DNA of 64,000 nucleotides, from positions 449,501 to 513,500 of the forward strand of contig JACEFZ010005600.1 of assembly GCA_014155875.1 (NCBI GenBank). The letters run 5' to 3'. Made by a program: the position numbers and the translations under genes. Origin of the DNA: Cepaea nemoralis (lineage: Eukaryota; Mollusca; Gastropoda; Stylommatophora; Helicidae). Under the pieces are notes generated by a model. The model worked only from the letters and a program-made list of their open reading frames with translations, was not told the DNA's origin and searched no databases. This document shows positions 34,760 through 48,748 of the stretch, piece by piece (positions within the stretch are counted from its first letter, which is position 1; the number at the start of each line of letters is the position of its first letter).

Positions 34760-35380
34760 TGTCAGAGTCTTGCGTAGAGCAAGATAAGTAGCTTGTTTTC
34801 TGGCAAGTGTGAAGCAATATCAAACTATCAAATCACACGAAGTGAATATCCGAAAGTATTATTCACAAGCTTTATTTACGCGCTGCATTTATTATCGCAC
34901 AAACATCGCGCACTGACAATCCATAGCAATCATTACGGCATAAACAATATCACTACAATACATAATAATACATGCAAGCAATAAACATCTCACTTACAAG
35001 TCAAACTATTCAAGCGTTCGAACCAGTCTCCCACTGTCGTACAGGCTAGCTCTCAATGCAGATTCAAACACTCCTCGCATACCCATGCGACCTGTCCATT
35101 CAAACACCTAAACCCGTCTGCCAGTTCTGGCGTTCTACACGCTACACGCCAGTCGGCGCTCACGTCAGCTAGTGTGACCCCTGCAAGGTTCACGGGGTGT
35201 ACTGCTGACCAGCGGTCGTTTAAGCTTCGCTCAATTGCTGTGCTTGGCTGCTTATCCGGGCGTCGTCGAAGACGCCGCGTTCTCTCTGCAGTGTTTAACA
35301 TCACTCAGGGTTGCGTGTTGTTATGTTGTCTGGCGTTGGTACAGACAACGCGTCGCAACCTCGGATGTGAGACCCTGACA
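34760..35380 (-). repeat. 5' LTR of the Gmr1-like element
   Basis: Plus-strand ends are TGTCAGAGTC and GACCCTGACA, making a short terminal inverted repeat (TGTCAG/CTGACA). It aligns with 27,781-28,402 over its whole length, with differences such as gctcg/gcttg, gttaagc/gtgaagc and gggtgtcg/gggcgtcg. Confidence 0.95.
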
Positions 35381-35596
35381 CTCACTGTTTTAATATATCA
35401 GTTAGGAATTCAATGTAGCAGACTGTAGATGGTGTATAAATATTTTATGCGTCAACATAAATGCTGTATCCAGGATATTTAAGTTCTCAGTATGAAATGA
35501 TTTATTAGCTTGTCAATATTGTTGTATGATTTTGTGCATACTGGTTATTCAATATATGTATCCAAAAATTAAGGTACCTGAAACACCAGAGAAGAA

Positions 35597-37083
35597 GCCT
35601 AGATGGTATCAGTAATAGAATTCTTCGTTGTACTGCACCAGTCATTAGCGAGTCCTTAACGTTCATATATAACCAGTGCCTGACCAAAAACTACTTTCCA
35701 TCTGCATTTAAAATTGCTAAAGTGTTTCCGCTAATTAAAAATGGCTCAATCGATAATAGTGTTTTGGGTAATTATAGACCTATTTCCTTACTATCGTCGC
35801 TATCAAAACCACTAGAAAAACACATTCATAATATAACGTTACACCATTTAATTAACAATGATCTAATAATTAACAGTCAATCTGGGTTTCGACCTAAATA
35901 TTCTTGCCATAGTGCTCTAACAAAAATGACCGATAACTGGCACTTAAACATCAACAACGGTAGAATTTGTGGAGCGGTGTTTGTAGACTTTAAAAAAGCT
36001 TTTGATATGGTAGATCACGATATTTTAATTAGAAAACTAAAGCAAATGAAGACAAGCACCAACATGGTGAACATAATTACGTCATTTCTATCCGACAGGC
36101 AACAAGTCGTGTCCTTCAACAACTGTCTATCAAGACCCACACAGCTTAATATTGGTGTGCCTCAGGGCTCAATACTAGGTCCGCTGCTTTTTGCAGTTTA
36201 TATTAATGATCTTCCTTTATATATCAATACAACTTGTGATCTATTTGCAGACGACTGTACTATATATACTAGTCAAGAAAACCGTAGTGAATTAGAGAAT
36301 TCTTTACAAAAGGAACTTGATAATCTTACTAGATGGAGCAATGAAACCCGCATGCAAATTAACATCGACAAAACCAAATCCATGCTAATAACGACCAGAC
36401 AAAAACTACAGACACTAGCCATAACTGGATCACCGCTCGAACTCCGCATGGGCACGTTACCTATAGTTAATGTGACTGAACATAAAACACTAGGGATTTT
36501 AATAGACAGCCATTTGAACTGGAGCTCTCGTGTTCACGCTCTTACCAAGAAAATAGCACAAAAAGTTTACCAACTTGCTAAAATTCAGCAATTCCTGGAC
36601 GAAAGCACACGAAAAATATTCTACACATGCTATATCCAATCACATCTCGATTACTGTTCCACAGTTTGGGATGGTTGCCCTAAATCTAATTTAAAACGAC
36701 TATGTTCTCTACAAAACCGAGCTATTCGTCTGGTTTCTGGCATAAAGCACGTTGAAAGTAATAATTTGTATAGTCATCTAAGACTTCTACCACTACAAAA
36801 GCTCTTCCTTTTCAACAAAGCCAAATTAGTGAATAAAATTATATCTCAAAATACCCCAGAGTATCTTCTGCCGCTGATTCAATCTAATGCAATGAACAGC
36901 AAGCGCCTAAATTTGTTACATGTCTCAAAGCCTAGATTGGACCTATACAAAACATGTTTCGCCTATTCTGGTGCTCACTTATGGAATGATCTGCCTCCAG
37001 ATCTGAAAACTCCAATGAGTCCCTACACATTTAACCGAAAACTCTTTCAATACTTAATCCATACCGACTATATGCCACCATAA
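35597..37083 (+). CDS. LINE-B reverse transcriptase (5'-truncated, otherwise open)
   Basis: The frame is open from the insertion boundary to TAA at 37,081-37,083; the first Met is at 35,722. It contains 'NYRPISLLSSLSKP', motif A 'VFVDFKKAFDMVDHD', motif B 'GVPQGSILGPLLFAVYINDL', 'LFADDCTIY', and the C-terminal 'DYCSTVWDGC', 'LWNDLPPDLKT' and 'TFNRKLFQYL' texts common to CR1/jockey-like LINEs. The endonuclease and ORF1 are missing through 5' truncation, the usual outcome of target-primed reverse transcription. All RT catalytic residues seen are intact, but without promoter and endonuclease it cannot move on its own. Confidence 0.9.
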
Positions 37084-38229
<1,146 letters not shown>

Positions 38230-38230
<1 letters not shown>

Positions 38231-39990
38231 GTCTAGATGTGAGGAAGTGTGAGTGTATGTGGAGGATGTGTGTGAGTGTGGGGATATGTGTGGGTAGTGG
38301 TGTGTGGGTGGGGGTGTGGGTGGGGTATGCGTTTGGATGGGTTGGGGTGTGTGGGTTTTGATGGGTAGTGGTATTTGTGGGTGTTGGTGGGATGTGTGGA
38401 TGGATGTGTGGGGGTGAAAGTAGGGGTGTTGGAATGGGTGTGGGGGATGTGTGTATGGGTGGAGGATATGTGTATGGGACGGATGCAGGGGATGTGTGTT
38501 TATGTGGGTGGAGATGTGTGGACGGTTTGAGGAAGTATGTGTAGGAGGCGGGGTTGTGTGGGTAGGGGATTGTGTTGGGTGGATTGGGGATGCAAGGGCG
38601 GGTGGGGAGAAGTGTATGGTGTGTGGGTTTGAGATATGTGTGCGGTGTGTTGGTGGGGGATGTGTGAATGATGTGTGGGTGGAGGGTATGTTTGTGGTGG
38701 TATGGGTGGAGGATAGTGTGTGGTGTGGGGGATGTGTGTGATGGGTGCGGGGAATGTGCGTATGGGTGGGGTATATGTATGGGTGAGTAGGGGATTGTGG
38801 TGGTTGGGGGAAGTATGTGGGGGAGTGTTGGTGGGAGATGTGTGTGTTTGGATGGGGAATGTGTGGGTGGGGGTGTGTGAGTGGCTTAGGGATGTGTAAG
38901 TGGGTGAGGGAGTTGTATGTGTCGGGGTGGGATGTGTGAGTGGGTGGAGGATGTGTGTGGGGTAGGGGTATTGTGATCGAGAGATGTTTGGTTGGGGGTG
39001 GGGGTGTGTGGGTGCGTAGTGGAGGATGTATGCGTGAGTGAGTGTGTGTTGGTGGACGGGTAGGGAATGCGTGTGTGGGTGGGGAGAGGTGTGTGGTGTG
39101 TTGGTTGGGAATATTGTGTGGGTGAGGTATGTGTGTGTGGGTGGGGGATTTTTGTGGTGTGTGAGTGGGGGTATGTGGGGTGGATGGGTAAGGGTATCTG
39201 TGTGGGTGTGGGTGGGAATATTGTGTGATATCTGGGTGGGGGATATGTGTGTGGTATGTAAGTGGGGATGTGTTGGTGAGGGATATGTGTGTGTGTGTGG
39301 TGCGTGGGTTGGGAATAGTGCATGGTAGGTGTATGTGATGTGCGGGTGGGGGATTGTGTGGTGGGGGATTAGGTTAAGGCATGTGTGGGTGGGTGGAAGT
39401 TGTATGTGTGGGTGGTGGGGTTTGTGTTAGTGGATTGGGATGTATGGGTGGTTAGGGAGATGTGTGGGGTGGAGGTAGGGACATGTCAGTTGGTGGGGAT
39501 GTGTGTGTATGGTTTGGGAATGTGTGAGTGGATGTGCGATGTGTGGGTTGGTGGGGGATTGTGTGCATGGGTGGGGAATATGTTGTCAATGGAGATGTGG
39601 TTGGGGGATGGGTGGTTTGAGGTGTTGTTAGGGAGAGGATGTGTGGGGTACTATGTGTATGTGGATGGGCGTGGGATGTGTGGGTTGGTGGGGGAATGTT
39701 TGTGGGTGGCGAGTGTGTTTTGATTGGGGGATCAGGGGAGGGCAGTGTGTGTGTGGGTGGGGGAATGTTTGTGGGTGGCGAGTGTGTTTTGGTTGGGGGA
39801 TCAGGTGAGGGCAGTGTGTGTGGGTGGGGGATGTGCGGGAGGGGGATGGATCGGTTGGTGGGGTATGTATGTGTCCCTTGGTGTGCGTGTATGTCGGTAG
39901 GTGGGGGTGTGTATGTGTCCCTTGGTGCGCGTGTGTGTGGGTAGGTGGGGGTGTTGTGTGGGTGGGGTGATGTATGGATGGGTGGGAGAT
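38230..39990 (+). repeat. TGTGGGTGGGGG-rich satellite of LINE-B 3' UTR
   Basis: About 1.75 kb of loosely periodic tgtgtgggtgggggat text without a strict period. One longer duplication is visible: 39,713-39,755 and 39,771-39,812 share gggtggcgagtgtgtttt and the following bases. The G-runs could form G-quadruplexes in RNA; that is inference. Confidence 0.85.
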
Positions 39991-40182
39991 GGGCTTCATA
40001 ACATGGTAATTAGCCTTGTTTATGTTTACAACATTCATTTCACAATGTTTATTTTATCCTCCTATGTAAATGTATAATGCTCTTGATGAACGAAAGACGA
40101 GTGATTGAAAGGGCCGAATGTAAGACGGGCCTGCGCGCCCAATTTGTGACCCTAATAAAGTTGATTTGATTTGATTTGATTT
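39991..40182 (+). repeat. LINE-B conserved 3' tail with (TTGAT)n end
   Basis: Contains cttgtttatgtttacaacattc, gggccgaatgtaagacgggc and cctgcgcgcccaatttgtgaccc, then aataaag and ttgat repeats. Every block except the final microsatellite has a counterpart in the minus copy. The sequence aataaa near the end could act as a polyadenylation signal. Confidence 0.85.
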
Positions 40183-40189
40183 GAGAAGA

Positions 40190-42719
40190 CAAATTATTTA
40201 ATATAACTGAGACATCTATTACAGGGGGAAATTCATTTTTGTCCCTGAAATTAAGACACTTAAGTAAATGAATATGAGGCCTACTCCATCTCCAAATTAA
40301 ATTGCTGGCATGGGTGAGAGAGGGGAAATCTTGTTGTAACTACAACATTTTTAATGTCACCACATCACATAAAGTAACAACTCCTTATATTCTCTTCTCC
40401 CCATAACATGCTTGCAACACTGAGAGTAGAGAATGTGAACCCTGATGGAAAACTTGGGCAACCATTAAGACACCTCACTAACAATCTCTCTCGGTGATAG
40501 TCAGTATTCGTACCGGCTAATGTCCAGTGTCGATTCGACATCTGGATTTATTCTTCAGTGTGTAATCTTGTCGGTAGCCCTGATCAAGCTGCTGAGAAAG
40601 TGAGCACAATTGAAATCTCCAGGAGAAACATCCTTATCAACTCAGTCACTCGCCATTCTTGAAGTAATGGTATTATTAAGCGTACTTGATACGTGATAGA
40701 CGAGATGAAAGGAAAATTCTACCTGATGTCATGGGCAGTCATACAAAACCGACCACAGTCTGGTGTCTATAAGGCATTAGTCTATTGTTCGATGGTGTAA
40801 TCTCTGGTGTACTAGGATCCACGTCACCAGGAGTTAACTCATTGAATTTCCAGGAAGGCCATCAAAATAACTGGACCCCTAGCCATTTATATGGAAGTGG
40901 AGAGCGTACGCAAAGTATGTGTCTGGGAAACGATGGATAACCAACCTGATGTCATTGGCGTATCATACGACGAGGAGCATAACGTGGAAAACCTGAAAAA
41001 TTTCATGAAGAGATAAAACAGGATCCGTCTCCGATGTTGGCCGTCAATTCATCCTCAGTTGAGAAAGCATTTCTGCCTGAAATGGTGGAGATTAAAGGAA
41101 GGACAAAGTTGGAAAAACTGATGTCTTTCTCCTTTTTCATCCTCAATTGGGAAGACCTTTCTGCCTGGAAAAATGGTAGGAATGTAGCTCAGTTCTAGAC
41201 AAGAGCAAAGTCTGTGATGGAATGGACTAATAAGGATTACTGTTCTTAAACAGTTAACTCTTATATGGTAGAGATCACTGCAACTCCAGCAGTTGACACT
41301 CTATACACAATGTCTGCGAAAGTGGACTAACGAAAGATCAGTTTCAAACAGCTGACTCCTTTCAAGATAAAGATCCCTGCACTCCAGCAGTCGACTCTTT
41401 ATATAATAAGAACAATGCATTACGCAGTGGAATCTTATATTATTACTGAGATGCGAGGTATAACACAAGACCTGGCCAGTCCTATCCTCAAAGTCAGTAA
41501 AATTGCTTCCAAAATTCCAGTCAATATTGGGATCTATGAAGCTATACCCACATAATCACACCCCTTCAAAGGTGGCTGTGATAATGACGGACTTCTCTAT
41601 GGCTGAGAGGAAACGCCTTATTCGCCAAATAGTAAACGTTTTGCTCATGTGGGAGGGAAAGAACGGATACTCCAGCCACTCAAAAGCACTTCGCTAAAGC
41701 ATGGCTGAAGACAACTAGTTGGAATCCCACCTGGAATTCTATATTAGTAGTAGTAGATGTCACAGTCTGGCTGCATCTACAAATTCAGTTGCTACGTTAG
41801 AAAATAGAGCAACTAAGGAGAGAAAATGCTGTCACTTCTCACAACAAATCAAAATAGAGGCCTAACGGAATGAGGAAATCTCAGCCAATAAGTGCATCCT
41901 CTAAATCTATGGTAAGACTACAGAAATAAGTCAAGGAAATATAATGGGAAATTGCTACTATCTGCAAACACAAGAGGCTTATTGGAAAGGTAGACCCTGT
42001 GTCCAACGCTAACCAAATCTGCACTAGTAGATTTTAGTCTTAACAAGTTTGCAGTGGCTGCTATACAGTTCACCCGGAAGTGATTGTCTTTGCTCCGGTG
42101 ATGATCAAAAATTTTAACCCAGTTCCAAATGCCTAAGATTACTGTTGGAGAAAGTGTTCAGTTAAATACACTCTCACAGGATTATCATTCTCCAGTGGCG
42201 AAGGGAAGAATGAAGTTCTGATAAGGTGAAAGGTTGAGAGATACATGGAATGCAACCATTCTCTCTAAACGTCATCTAGAAGTTGGCTTAATTGCAAAGC
42301 CATTACTTCACATAATGAATCTCTATGGTCCATTCATACATTACGAAATGGTGTGACTCAGAGAGATCATTTATCACAACAGGAAATATAGCAAGGATGT
42401 CGGCGATGGAACACTGTCAGAGGTAAATAGAAGGGCAGTTCACAGATGAGTGGAGTCAGGACTCCTGATGCTCCCAGTGACTTAAAGGAACTTAATGCAG
42501 GGCTAACTTCATGGTCTTTGCGTTTGCCACCAAATTCATCAACAGATGCAATGTTGGGGCAGATTTTTTTTAAGGAGAAAAATCACTTAGTTCCAAATGT
42601 ACTACTCTAGTAGGGTAAAGGGAGACAGGGAGTAATTGACAAAACCACCTGAGGGATCTGGGAACTGTGGATTTCTGAGATTATCTGTCATGCCTATGAA
42701 AGATTTAAGAGAGGGGCCA
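40190..42719. other. Unannotated 2.5-kb region
   Basis: No gene, LINE frame or known repeat is recognised. Between about 41,050 and 41,410 the text repeats itself in degenerate form (catcctcagttgagaaagc.../catcctcaattgggaagac... and ctaataaggattactg.../ctaacgaaagatcag...), suggesting decayed tandem units of roughly 90-110 bp. Confidence 0.5.
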
Positions 42720-45700
42720 TGTAACATGATGGAACAGAACCCCCATTCCCAGCCCGACACATTCATAAAAATACTTTAAGTCTGAACGGGGACCATCCCA
42801 GATAGAAGGGCTATTATTAGATCGAATGTTCCAGAACGAGTTGGGGGAGGGTAGCGGTATGCGCTTGTCTTTTCATTGGCTAGTACGTGGCAGCCCACGC
42901 TATTCACTGGGCCACATTTGAATATCCAATTAGTTTGAGCGGGGATTCCACCAGGAGCAGTCGCTAGTTTGTGATGTGATGACGCAAAAATGCCCTTAAA
43001 GATTCTATAATATATTGTTCTCTGGACAACAGGTACCACTTTAAAACATACTTTAATGTTGTGATTATGCCTAGTGAACGAAAGAGAAGAATATAATGAG
43101 TATTTTATGAATAAAATGTGAAAGTGGAAAACCTAACTTCTGTGCGCCAGTATTCTGAATACTTGCTTCTTCAACCTTGACATGTCTTTCACGCTGTATA
43201 CTCCAAGTGCATATCAATCCCTTGTTGTGACTGGTTGCGTATGCTTGATGAATGTATAGTACACTCATGCAAATTCGCAAACCCAAACCCCTTGTGCATT
43301 CTTCATGCCTAGGATGACTCATTCTTAAATCAACTGTACCTTTGCTCTCGCGAGTTAACATATGGCAGTCTGAATTAGAATGGGTGATGTAAACATGTAC
43401 AAGTTCCTTTGTAAAACGCTGAGAATGTTGGAGTGAATGAGCTGGTGCTTTGATAAGTAGCCTCTCACATTAGTAGAAGGAAAGATGCTTCAATATCAAT
43501 ATGTAGGCGGGACGTGATGGCACGCCAGAATTGCAAAGTTCATGTGATGGCCTGGTGGCTAGATTACGCTCAAGAGAATACCATTTCTCTCTGCAGCATT
43601 ACACGGGTACCTCTACTGTTGGTAGGTTCATATAAACTAGTTCCTAAGAGGACAATAGGTGTGTGAACCTGTGTCTTAGTTGGCTGAATATAATGTATGG
43701 CTCATGCAAACTTACAAGGACTAAACATGTTTTCCACATATGTGCTTTGGTGCATATGTGAACAATTGCTATGCAATTGAGCTTCTGTTACCTACTGTAG
43801 TAGACATGAAAATTACTCAGTGGGGAAAGAGCACATGATGATGATGATGATGATGATGTACCTGTGAGACAAGTCTGGTGAAAAAGGGTGAGGTCTGGCA
43901 TTGCTGTGTAAGTGTATATGGAATAGGACATTCATGCACCAACATCACAGCCATTGGAATGGATGTCTGGTCTGCTAATTGGGTAAATGCCATTAGTTAA
44001 TACATAATGCATATTGCAGTTGTAAATGCCTATTTTCCATTTCCCTTCACAATGCCTGTCCCATGTTGCTATGTCACAATGATTGCTGTACTGTGTCTGG
44101 TCCTCCTTGTGCCCAGGTCTACTGTGGTTCAAACATGGTGGAACTTAGACCACATAAATGCTTGTAATTGTGTTAAGCTACCCTGTCTCAGCATATAGTC
44201 TTGTGATTACCACAGTACATCACAGTGAAATTCACTACATCATCAACTAGGAGAGGTGTGCTTGGACAACACCCACCTTAACCTTCCCCATCTCCATCTG
44301 TGTATGTTAATGTATGATAACATCATCTTTTAACAAATGTAAAGAGATGTTGTGCCATTTTGTATATTGACAGAGAACAGGAGGATGGAGGAGAGGCTTC
44401 CATATATCATCTGGGACAACTAACCAGTAGTCCCTAAATCCAGAACCAATTCTGTTCTCAAAAGGAATGGTTCTGAAGACTTCAGTGATCATGATTATCA
44501 ATGACATCTGAGAACTAAACAACAAGTCTATGGTGGTGAACCTCATTCAATGAACCGTGTGAAATGACTAAGGCATGGGATGGTTTGTCTAGGACTTATC
44601 TTAGTTAATCTCCAGCCTGGTGCTCACACAGTGTTTTTCAGAATGAAGACTTGTAAAGTAAGTGAGATAGACTGAGGAGAAAGAAGACTGGGACATATTT
44701 GTATCTTAGATCTTCCTCTACAGGAAAAGTAGAACAAAACCCTAAGTCTCAACTTCATAAACAGTCAACTCACCAGTGAAAGACAAGGCTATAACTTTTC
44801 TTCAAACTGTGACAGTAGGGGACAATTAGTCTGACTTGGAAAATCATCATGGGGAGAACTGCAACCTGAGCTTGTCCAACACCCATCATAGGTGCTAAAA
44901 GGATTAAACAGACCAGTGGAGCAGAATGTCCCTATGCTTGCTCCAGGTTATGGCTTATCTTGGTTTTCCCTCATTAACAGTAGAGGAAAGGATAAAAGTC
45001 AATGGTGTAGTGGAGATTAGAGAAGAGAGGTGGAGAGAGTTTATTGATAAGCTGGAGGAGTGTGTAGGAGTGTTGTATCATGTTTATCTTCATGCATGTT
45101 CGGCATATCTATACCTTATGCAGGTAATTATTGAAGTGTTGACATGACAAATGTGATGAATCATGGGTCTTCACTCGACTCACCATCAGCTCAATAAAGT
45201 GTATTTAATGAAGCAGTGTTTTGGGTACATGTCTCAAGAGAATGTCTTGTACAGTTGCTGTCAAGTGTTGTCTCTGGTGACTGTCTTAAGTGCTGTGGTT
45301 GATTATACATATTGTGAAAAGTCTTGTATAGATGTTGTCAAGTATCTCTTATGATGTAAGTCTTGTACAATGGCTGGTGTACACAATTCCTTGTGAATGT
45401 ATGTCCCACTTTTGTCAAGAAACTGTCATGTAGATGTCTTGTCCAACAGATGTAATGTACAGTTATGGTTGAGTTTGTCTACAAATAATTGAATCCTACA
45501 GTCCCAAAGCAAGTGGACAAAACTGATATAGGTCACAACTGACAAAATAAATAAGGAGAAGATCTAATGTGACGGACGAACTAGCACACTGGCAACATTA
45601 TAGTGAGTGAGAGGGATCCTCAGTTGTACAGGGCTAATAGTTCAGATCTTCTCTTGGCCTTGAGGTAACCTTTTACTTCTTTTATAAATTTCTGTGTAGA

Positions 45701-45907
45701 TACATAAGTAGGTCTCACAGTGGGGGTTTGAGCCAAAGAAAAGTGGTTCTCCAAAAGGCTATTGCGGGAATGATTAGCTCATTTAAGTGACCTCTAGACA
45801 TAAAACGTGCTAAATCATATCCTTTATCTTGTATATTTATTATTCAAGATATATTTTCAGAGAACACTACTAACTAGGTCCTCTGTCAACTATCAAATTT
45901 GTCACAT
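42720..45907. repeat. 3.2-kb dispersed repeat, copy B
   Basis: Same orientation, ends and content as copy A (24,271-27,440). It has a longer (GAT)n tract near 43,840 and small indels, especially toward its right end. The candidate exon is kept at 44,981-45,123. The right end abuts about 80 bp of unique sequence and then the RTE fragment. Confidence 0.9.
44981..45123 (+). other. Candidate exon inside the 3.2-kb repeat (copy B)
   Basis: Same acceptor, donor and open frame as copy A, including 'VEIREERWREFIDKLEEC'. One visible replacement is N to Y near the end. Function unknown; the segment may simply be repeat sequence that happens to be open. Confidence 0.3.
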
Positions 45908-45989
45908 GGTGTAAGTACGAGGATATTTAAACAGATCACCACTGAGCGACAGCGTCTCCCTGGATATTTTCATTGTCATTTAGTCGTTA

Positions 45990-46771
45990 GATGATACAGT
46001 ATTAATTGCAGACAATGCGCAGGACCTGCAACAATTAGTAGGTGCGGTTGTTGTACACAGTGAGCAACTGGGGTTAAAATTAAATTGTAAAAAGACTCAG
46101 GTTATGGTCGTCACTAGGAAGGAAGAAGTGCCACAATGTAATATACAGGTAAATGGAAATATTCTTCAACAAGTGAATCGGTACAATTATCTTGGAACAG
46201 TCATAACATCTGATGTGAGATGCCTTGAAGAGATTAGAACAAGAATCGCCATGGCGAAAGTAGCCTTTAGCAAAATGAAAAACATTCTAACCAATAAAAA
46301 GATGTCAATTGAAACGAGAAAAAGAGTGTTGAGGGGATACATAGAGCCTGTTCTTGTGTATGGATGTGAAACTTGGACAATGAGTAGTCAAGCTGAAAAA
46401 CATCTGATGGCTGTAGAAATGTGGTTTCTGAGGAAAATGCTAAGAATACCATGGACAGATAGAAAAACCAATGACCAAGTACTACAAGAGGCAAATGAAC
46501 ATCGTAAATTGATTAGAGAAATTAGACGTAGACAGTCGAAAATTTTTGGACATGTTATGAGAAGAAATGGATTGGAGAACTTGGTGACAACTGGCAAGAT
46601 CGAAGGGAACAGACCAAGAGGAAAACCGAGAGGAAAATACCTGGATGGCTTGGCAACATGGCATGGACGAGAAGGAACACTGAGCTGATCCACGACTCTG
46701 GTGATCGAGTGAAATGGCGAGTCATGACCGCCCACGCTTTCCGGCATGGCAGTTGATTGATTGATTGATTA
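45990..46771 (+). mobile_element. RTE-type LINE fragment, 3' end
   Basis: The open text starts at the RT catalytic region ('DDTVLIADNAQDLQQLV', in place of YADD/FADD) and continues with 'LKLNCKKTQVM', 'NYLGTVIT', 'LVYGCETWTM', 'MWFLRKMLRIPWTD' and 'RRRQSKIFGHVMRR' to TGA at 46,686-46,688. This is the C-terminal third of an RTE/BovB-type RT. After a short 3' UTR it ends in (TTGA)n/(GATT)n repeats at 46,753-46,771. It is 5'-truncated at about 45,985. The frame from 46,104 to the stop has no break. Confidence 0.88.
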
Positions 46772-46850
46772 GTCTTTATTGTGATGAAACATTGACATCT
46801 TCTACTGTTAGCCACCTGCTAATACATCCCACACATGTATACTTGATGAG

Positions 46851-47101
46851 GGAAGCAATGGCTGTTGGTTAGAATATCCTAAGTCTAATATCGTGGGATC
46901 CAGGATCTAATCCCCGGTAAGATCAGGGATGTGTATCCCTTAGAGGCCAAAGAGAAGATAGGTGCAGGATGTGGCAGACGATCTCCAGATGGGTGTATCG
47001 GATGCGGGACATCTTGCTTATGATCGAGAGGTTTTCCGTAAGTTTGTTATGGGAGCGAGGTTCTGCATAGGACATGCTACTAAATGAATGAATGAATGAA
47101 T
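46851..47101 (+). mobile_element. tRNA-derived SINE with (TGAA)n tail (candidate)
   Basis: An A-box-like TGGCTGTTGGTTAGAATA (about 46,859) and a B-box-like GGATCTAATCC (about 46,909) are spaced as in a tRNA-derived promoter. About 130 bp of body follow, and the unit ends in tgaatgaatgaatgaat (47,084-47,101). Confidence 0.55.
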
Positions 47102-47451
47102 ATCCAAGACAAGATACAACAGAGCGACATGTGAGAATAGCAAGATACAATAGAGTGACAGATGAGAGTAACAAAATAGAATGGAATGTTAGCTAACAAT
47201 AAAATGACACAAGAGAGTTGAGAATAGCGAGATAAACAGAGCGATAGTTGAGAATTGACAAGATAAATAGATGGCGCGATTTATTGCCTGGCTTGTTTTG
47301 TTGCATCTCGTCAGCTGCATACTGCAGAGTGTGATATCACATGAAGTGAATCAATGAATGATACTTTGACTGAAATACTGAAAACACAGTCACTGATATA
47401 GATCGGATGTGAAGCATTAGTTATCCCCACGGAATGCTTCACATTCCATCT
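47102..47451. other. Short stretch without a gene
   Basis: Degenerate repeats of 'agcgacatgtgagaatagcaagataca' type (units near 47,110, 47,155, 47,215 and 47,250) precede unremarkable sequence. No gene is seen. Confidence 0.45.
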
Positions 47452-48112
47452 CAACCAATCAACCAACCATGAACCAACCAGCTGGTCGACCAACCAGCCA
47501 GGCAGCCATCCAATCAGTGAAGCACCAACCAGGCAACCAAACAACAACCAGCCAGGTAAATGTCAAACAAACACCCAACCATCACACCAACTGAACGATT
47601 AACTAACCTATCACTCAGTAAACTAACCAGCCTGTCAGCCAGCCAACCAGCTAATCACTCAACCAACAACCAGCCGGCCAATCAGTCAAACAAGCACTCA
47701 ACCAACCAATCAACTAAACAACAATCAACCAGCCAACCAACAAACAGCCAACCAACAACCAGTCAACCAACGAACAACAACGAGCCAACCAACAACCAGC
47801 CACCCAACTAACAACCAGCCAACCAACGAACAACCACGAGATAACCAACCAACAACCAGCCAACCAACGAACAATCACGAGCCAACCCAGCAACAACCAG
47901 CCAACCAACAAACAACCACGAGCCAACCAACCAACAACCAGCCAACCAACCAACAACCAGAAAACTAACAACCAGCCAACCAACAACCAGCCAACCAACA
48001 ACCAGTCAACCAACAACCAGCCAACCAACAACCAGCCATCCAACAACCAGCCAACCAACAACCAGCCACCCAACTAACAACCAGCCATTCAACCAACAAT
48101 CAGCAAGCCAAC
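47452..48112. repeat. CCAACCAACAACCAG satellite, left block
   Basis: Units of 11-15 bp made from ccaac, caac and cag words; the commonest is ccagccaaccaacaa (15 bp). The same satellite continues at 55,929. Tryptophan/leucine/glycine-rich minus-strand frames are artefacts of this composition. Confidence 0.92.
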
Positions 48113-48748
48113 TGTGATATAATAAAACGTCCTCACCCTTTCCTAGCATTGACTCCCCTAAAAATAAACAATCCCTAACCATTACTGTTTAAGTAACTTA
48201 CTTAACGTAGGAGAGAATAAAACAGCGATGGGCTGACCGTGGCACAGCTTAATTTATTTGGCTTTATTTTGGCTCACGCACCTGGCCAACAGTCGTCGAC
48301 TGATTGAAAAACAAAAGACTAAAGTAGCCATTTTAGTTCAGACAAACAAAGGGAGCAGACATGTAAAAGTTTCCCCGTGTGGGGAAAAGGTATTTTTGCC
48401 TTTTCAAACCATCACTCTCTGAAGCTATCGGTATGTTATATCTACATTATTAAGATTTATTTATGTATTACATAGACCAGTATGTTTAATTAAGAATTAG
48501 TTAGAATAATAAGTCAACAATTCTCTTAAACCAGGCTGGATGATGTTTACCAATGAAACACATGTGGGCGCCACGCTGTAATTTTTCCTGTTTAAAATTT
48601 CAAATCCCTATGTTAAAACCTTTTATAGGAATTATAAACTTACATCTAACTAGTAGTGCTTATAACCTAGAAATATTATGTGTACCGTGGAGTATCAAAC
48701 TCAGGTTAAAAACACATTCTAGGAATTATCTCAATGTAGTAGCAGACT
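48113..48748. other. Left part of a 7.8-kb block embedded in the satellite
   Basis: Begins TGTGATATAATAAAAC directly after ccaac (48,108-48,112). It is AT-rich, holds several aataaa-like words and a cccgtgtggggaaaag hairpin, and has no gene. The block ends with ...tcccaca before ccaac at 55,929, so TG...CA ends with a 5-bp direct repeat are possible. The satellite is itself made of ccaac, which weakens that evidence. Confidence 0.4.

Larger units (their letters stand above)
27781..35380 (-). mobile_element. Near-intact Ty3/gypsy LTR retrotransposon with copia-like domain order (Gmr1-like)
   Basis: Two 621-622-bp LTRs enclose gag and pol on the minus strand. Pol reads zinc knuckle, protease, integrase, reverse transcriptase, RNase H: integrase comes before RT, as in Ty1/copia, although the RT, RNase H and integrase texts are of gypsy type. 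That arrangement defines the Gmr1-like lineage. No envelope-like frame is present. The LTRs differ at about a dozen positions by eye, implying a fairly young insertion. No perfect target-site duplication was found: tatca precedes 27,781 and ctcac follows 35,380. Confidence 0.92.

Noticed and set aside
48113..48748. A solo LTR starting TGTGATAT
   Set aside because: No matching second end near by and no other copy in the window; kept only as part of the larger block hypothesis.
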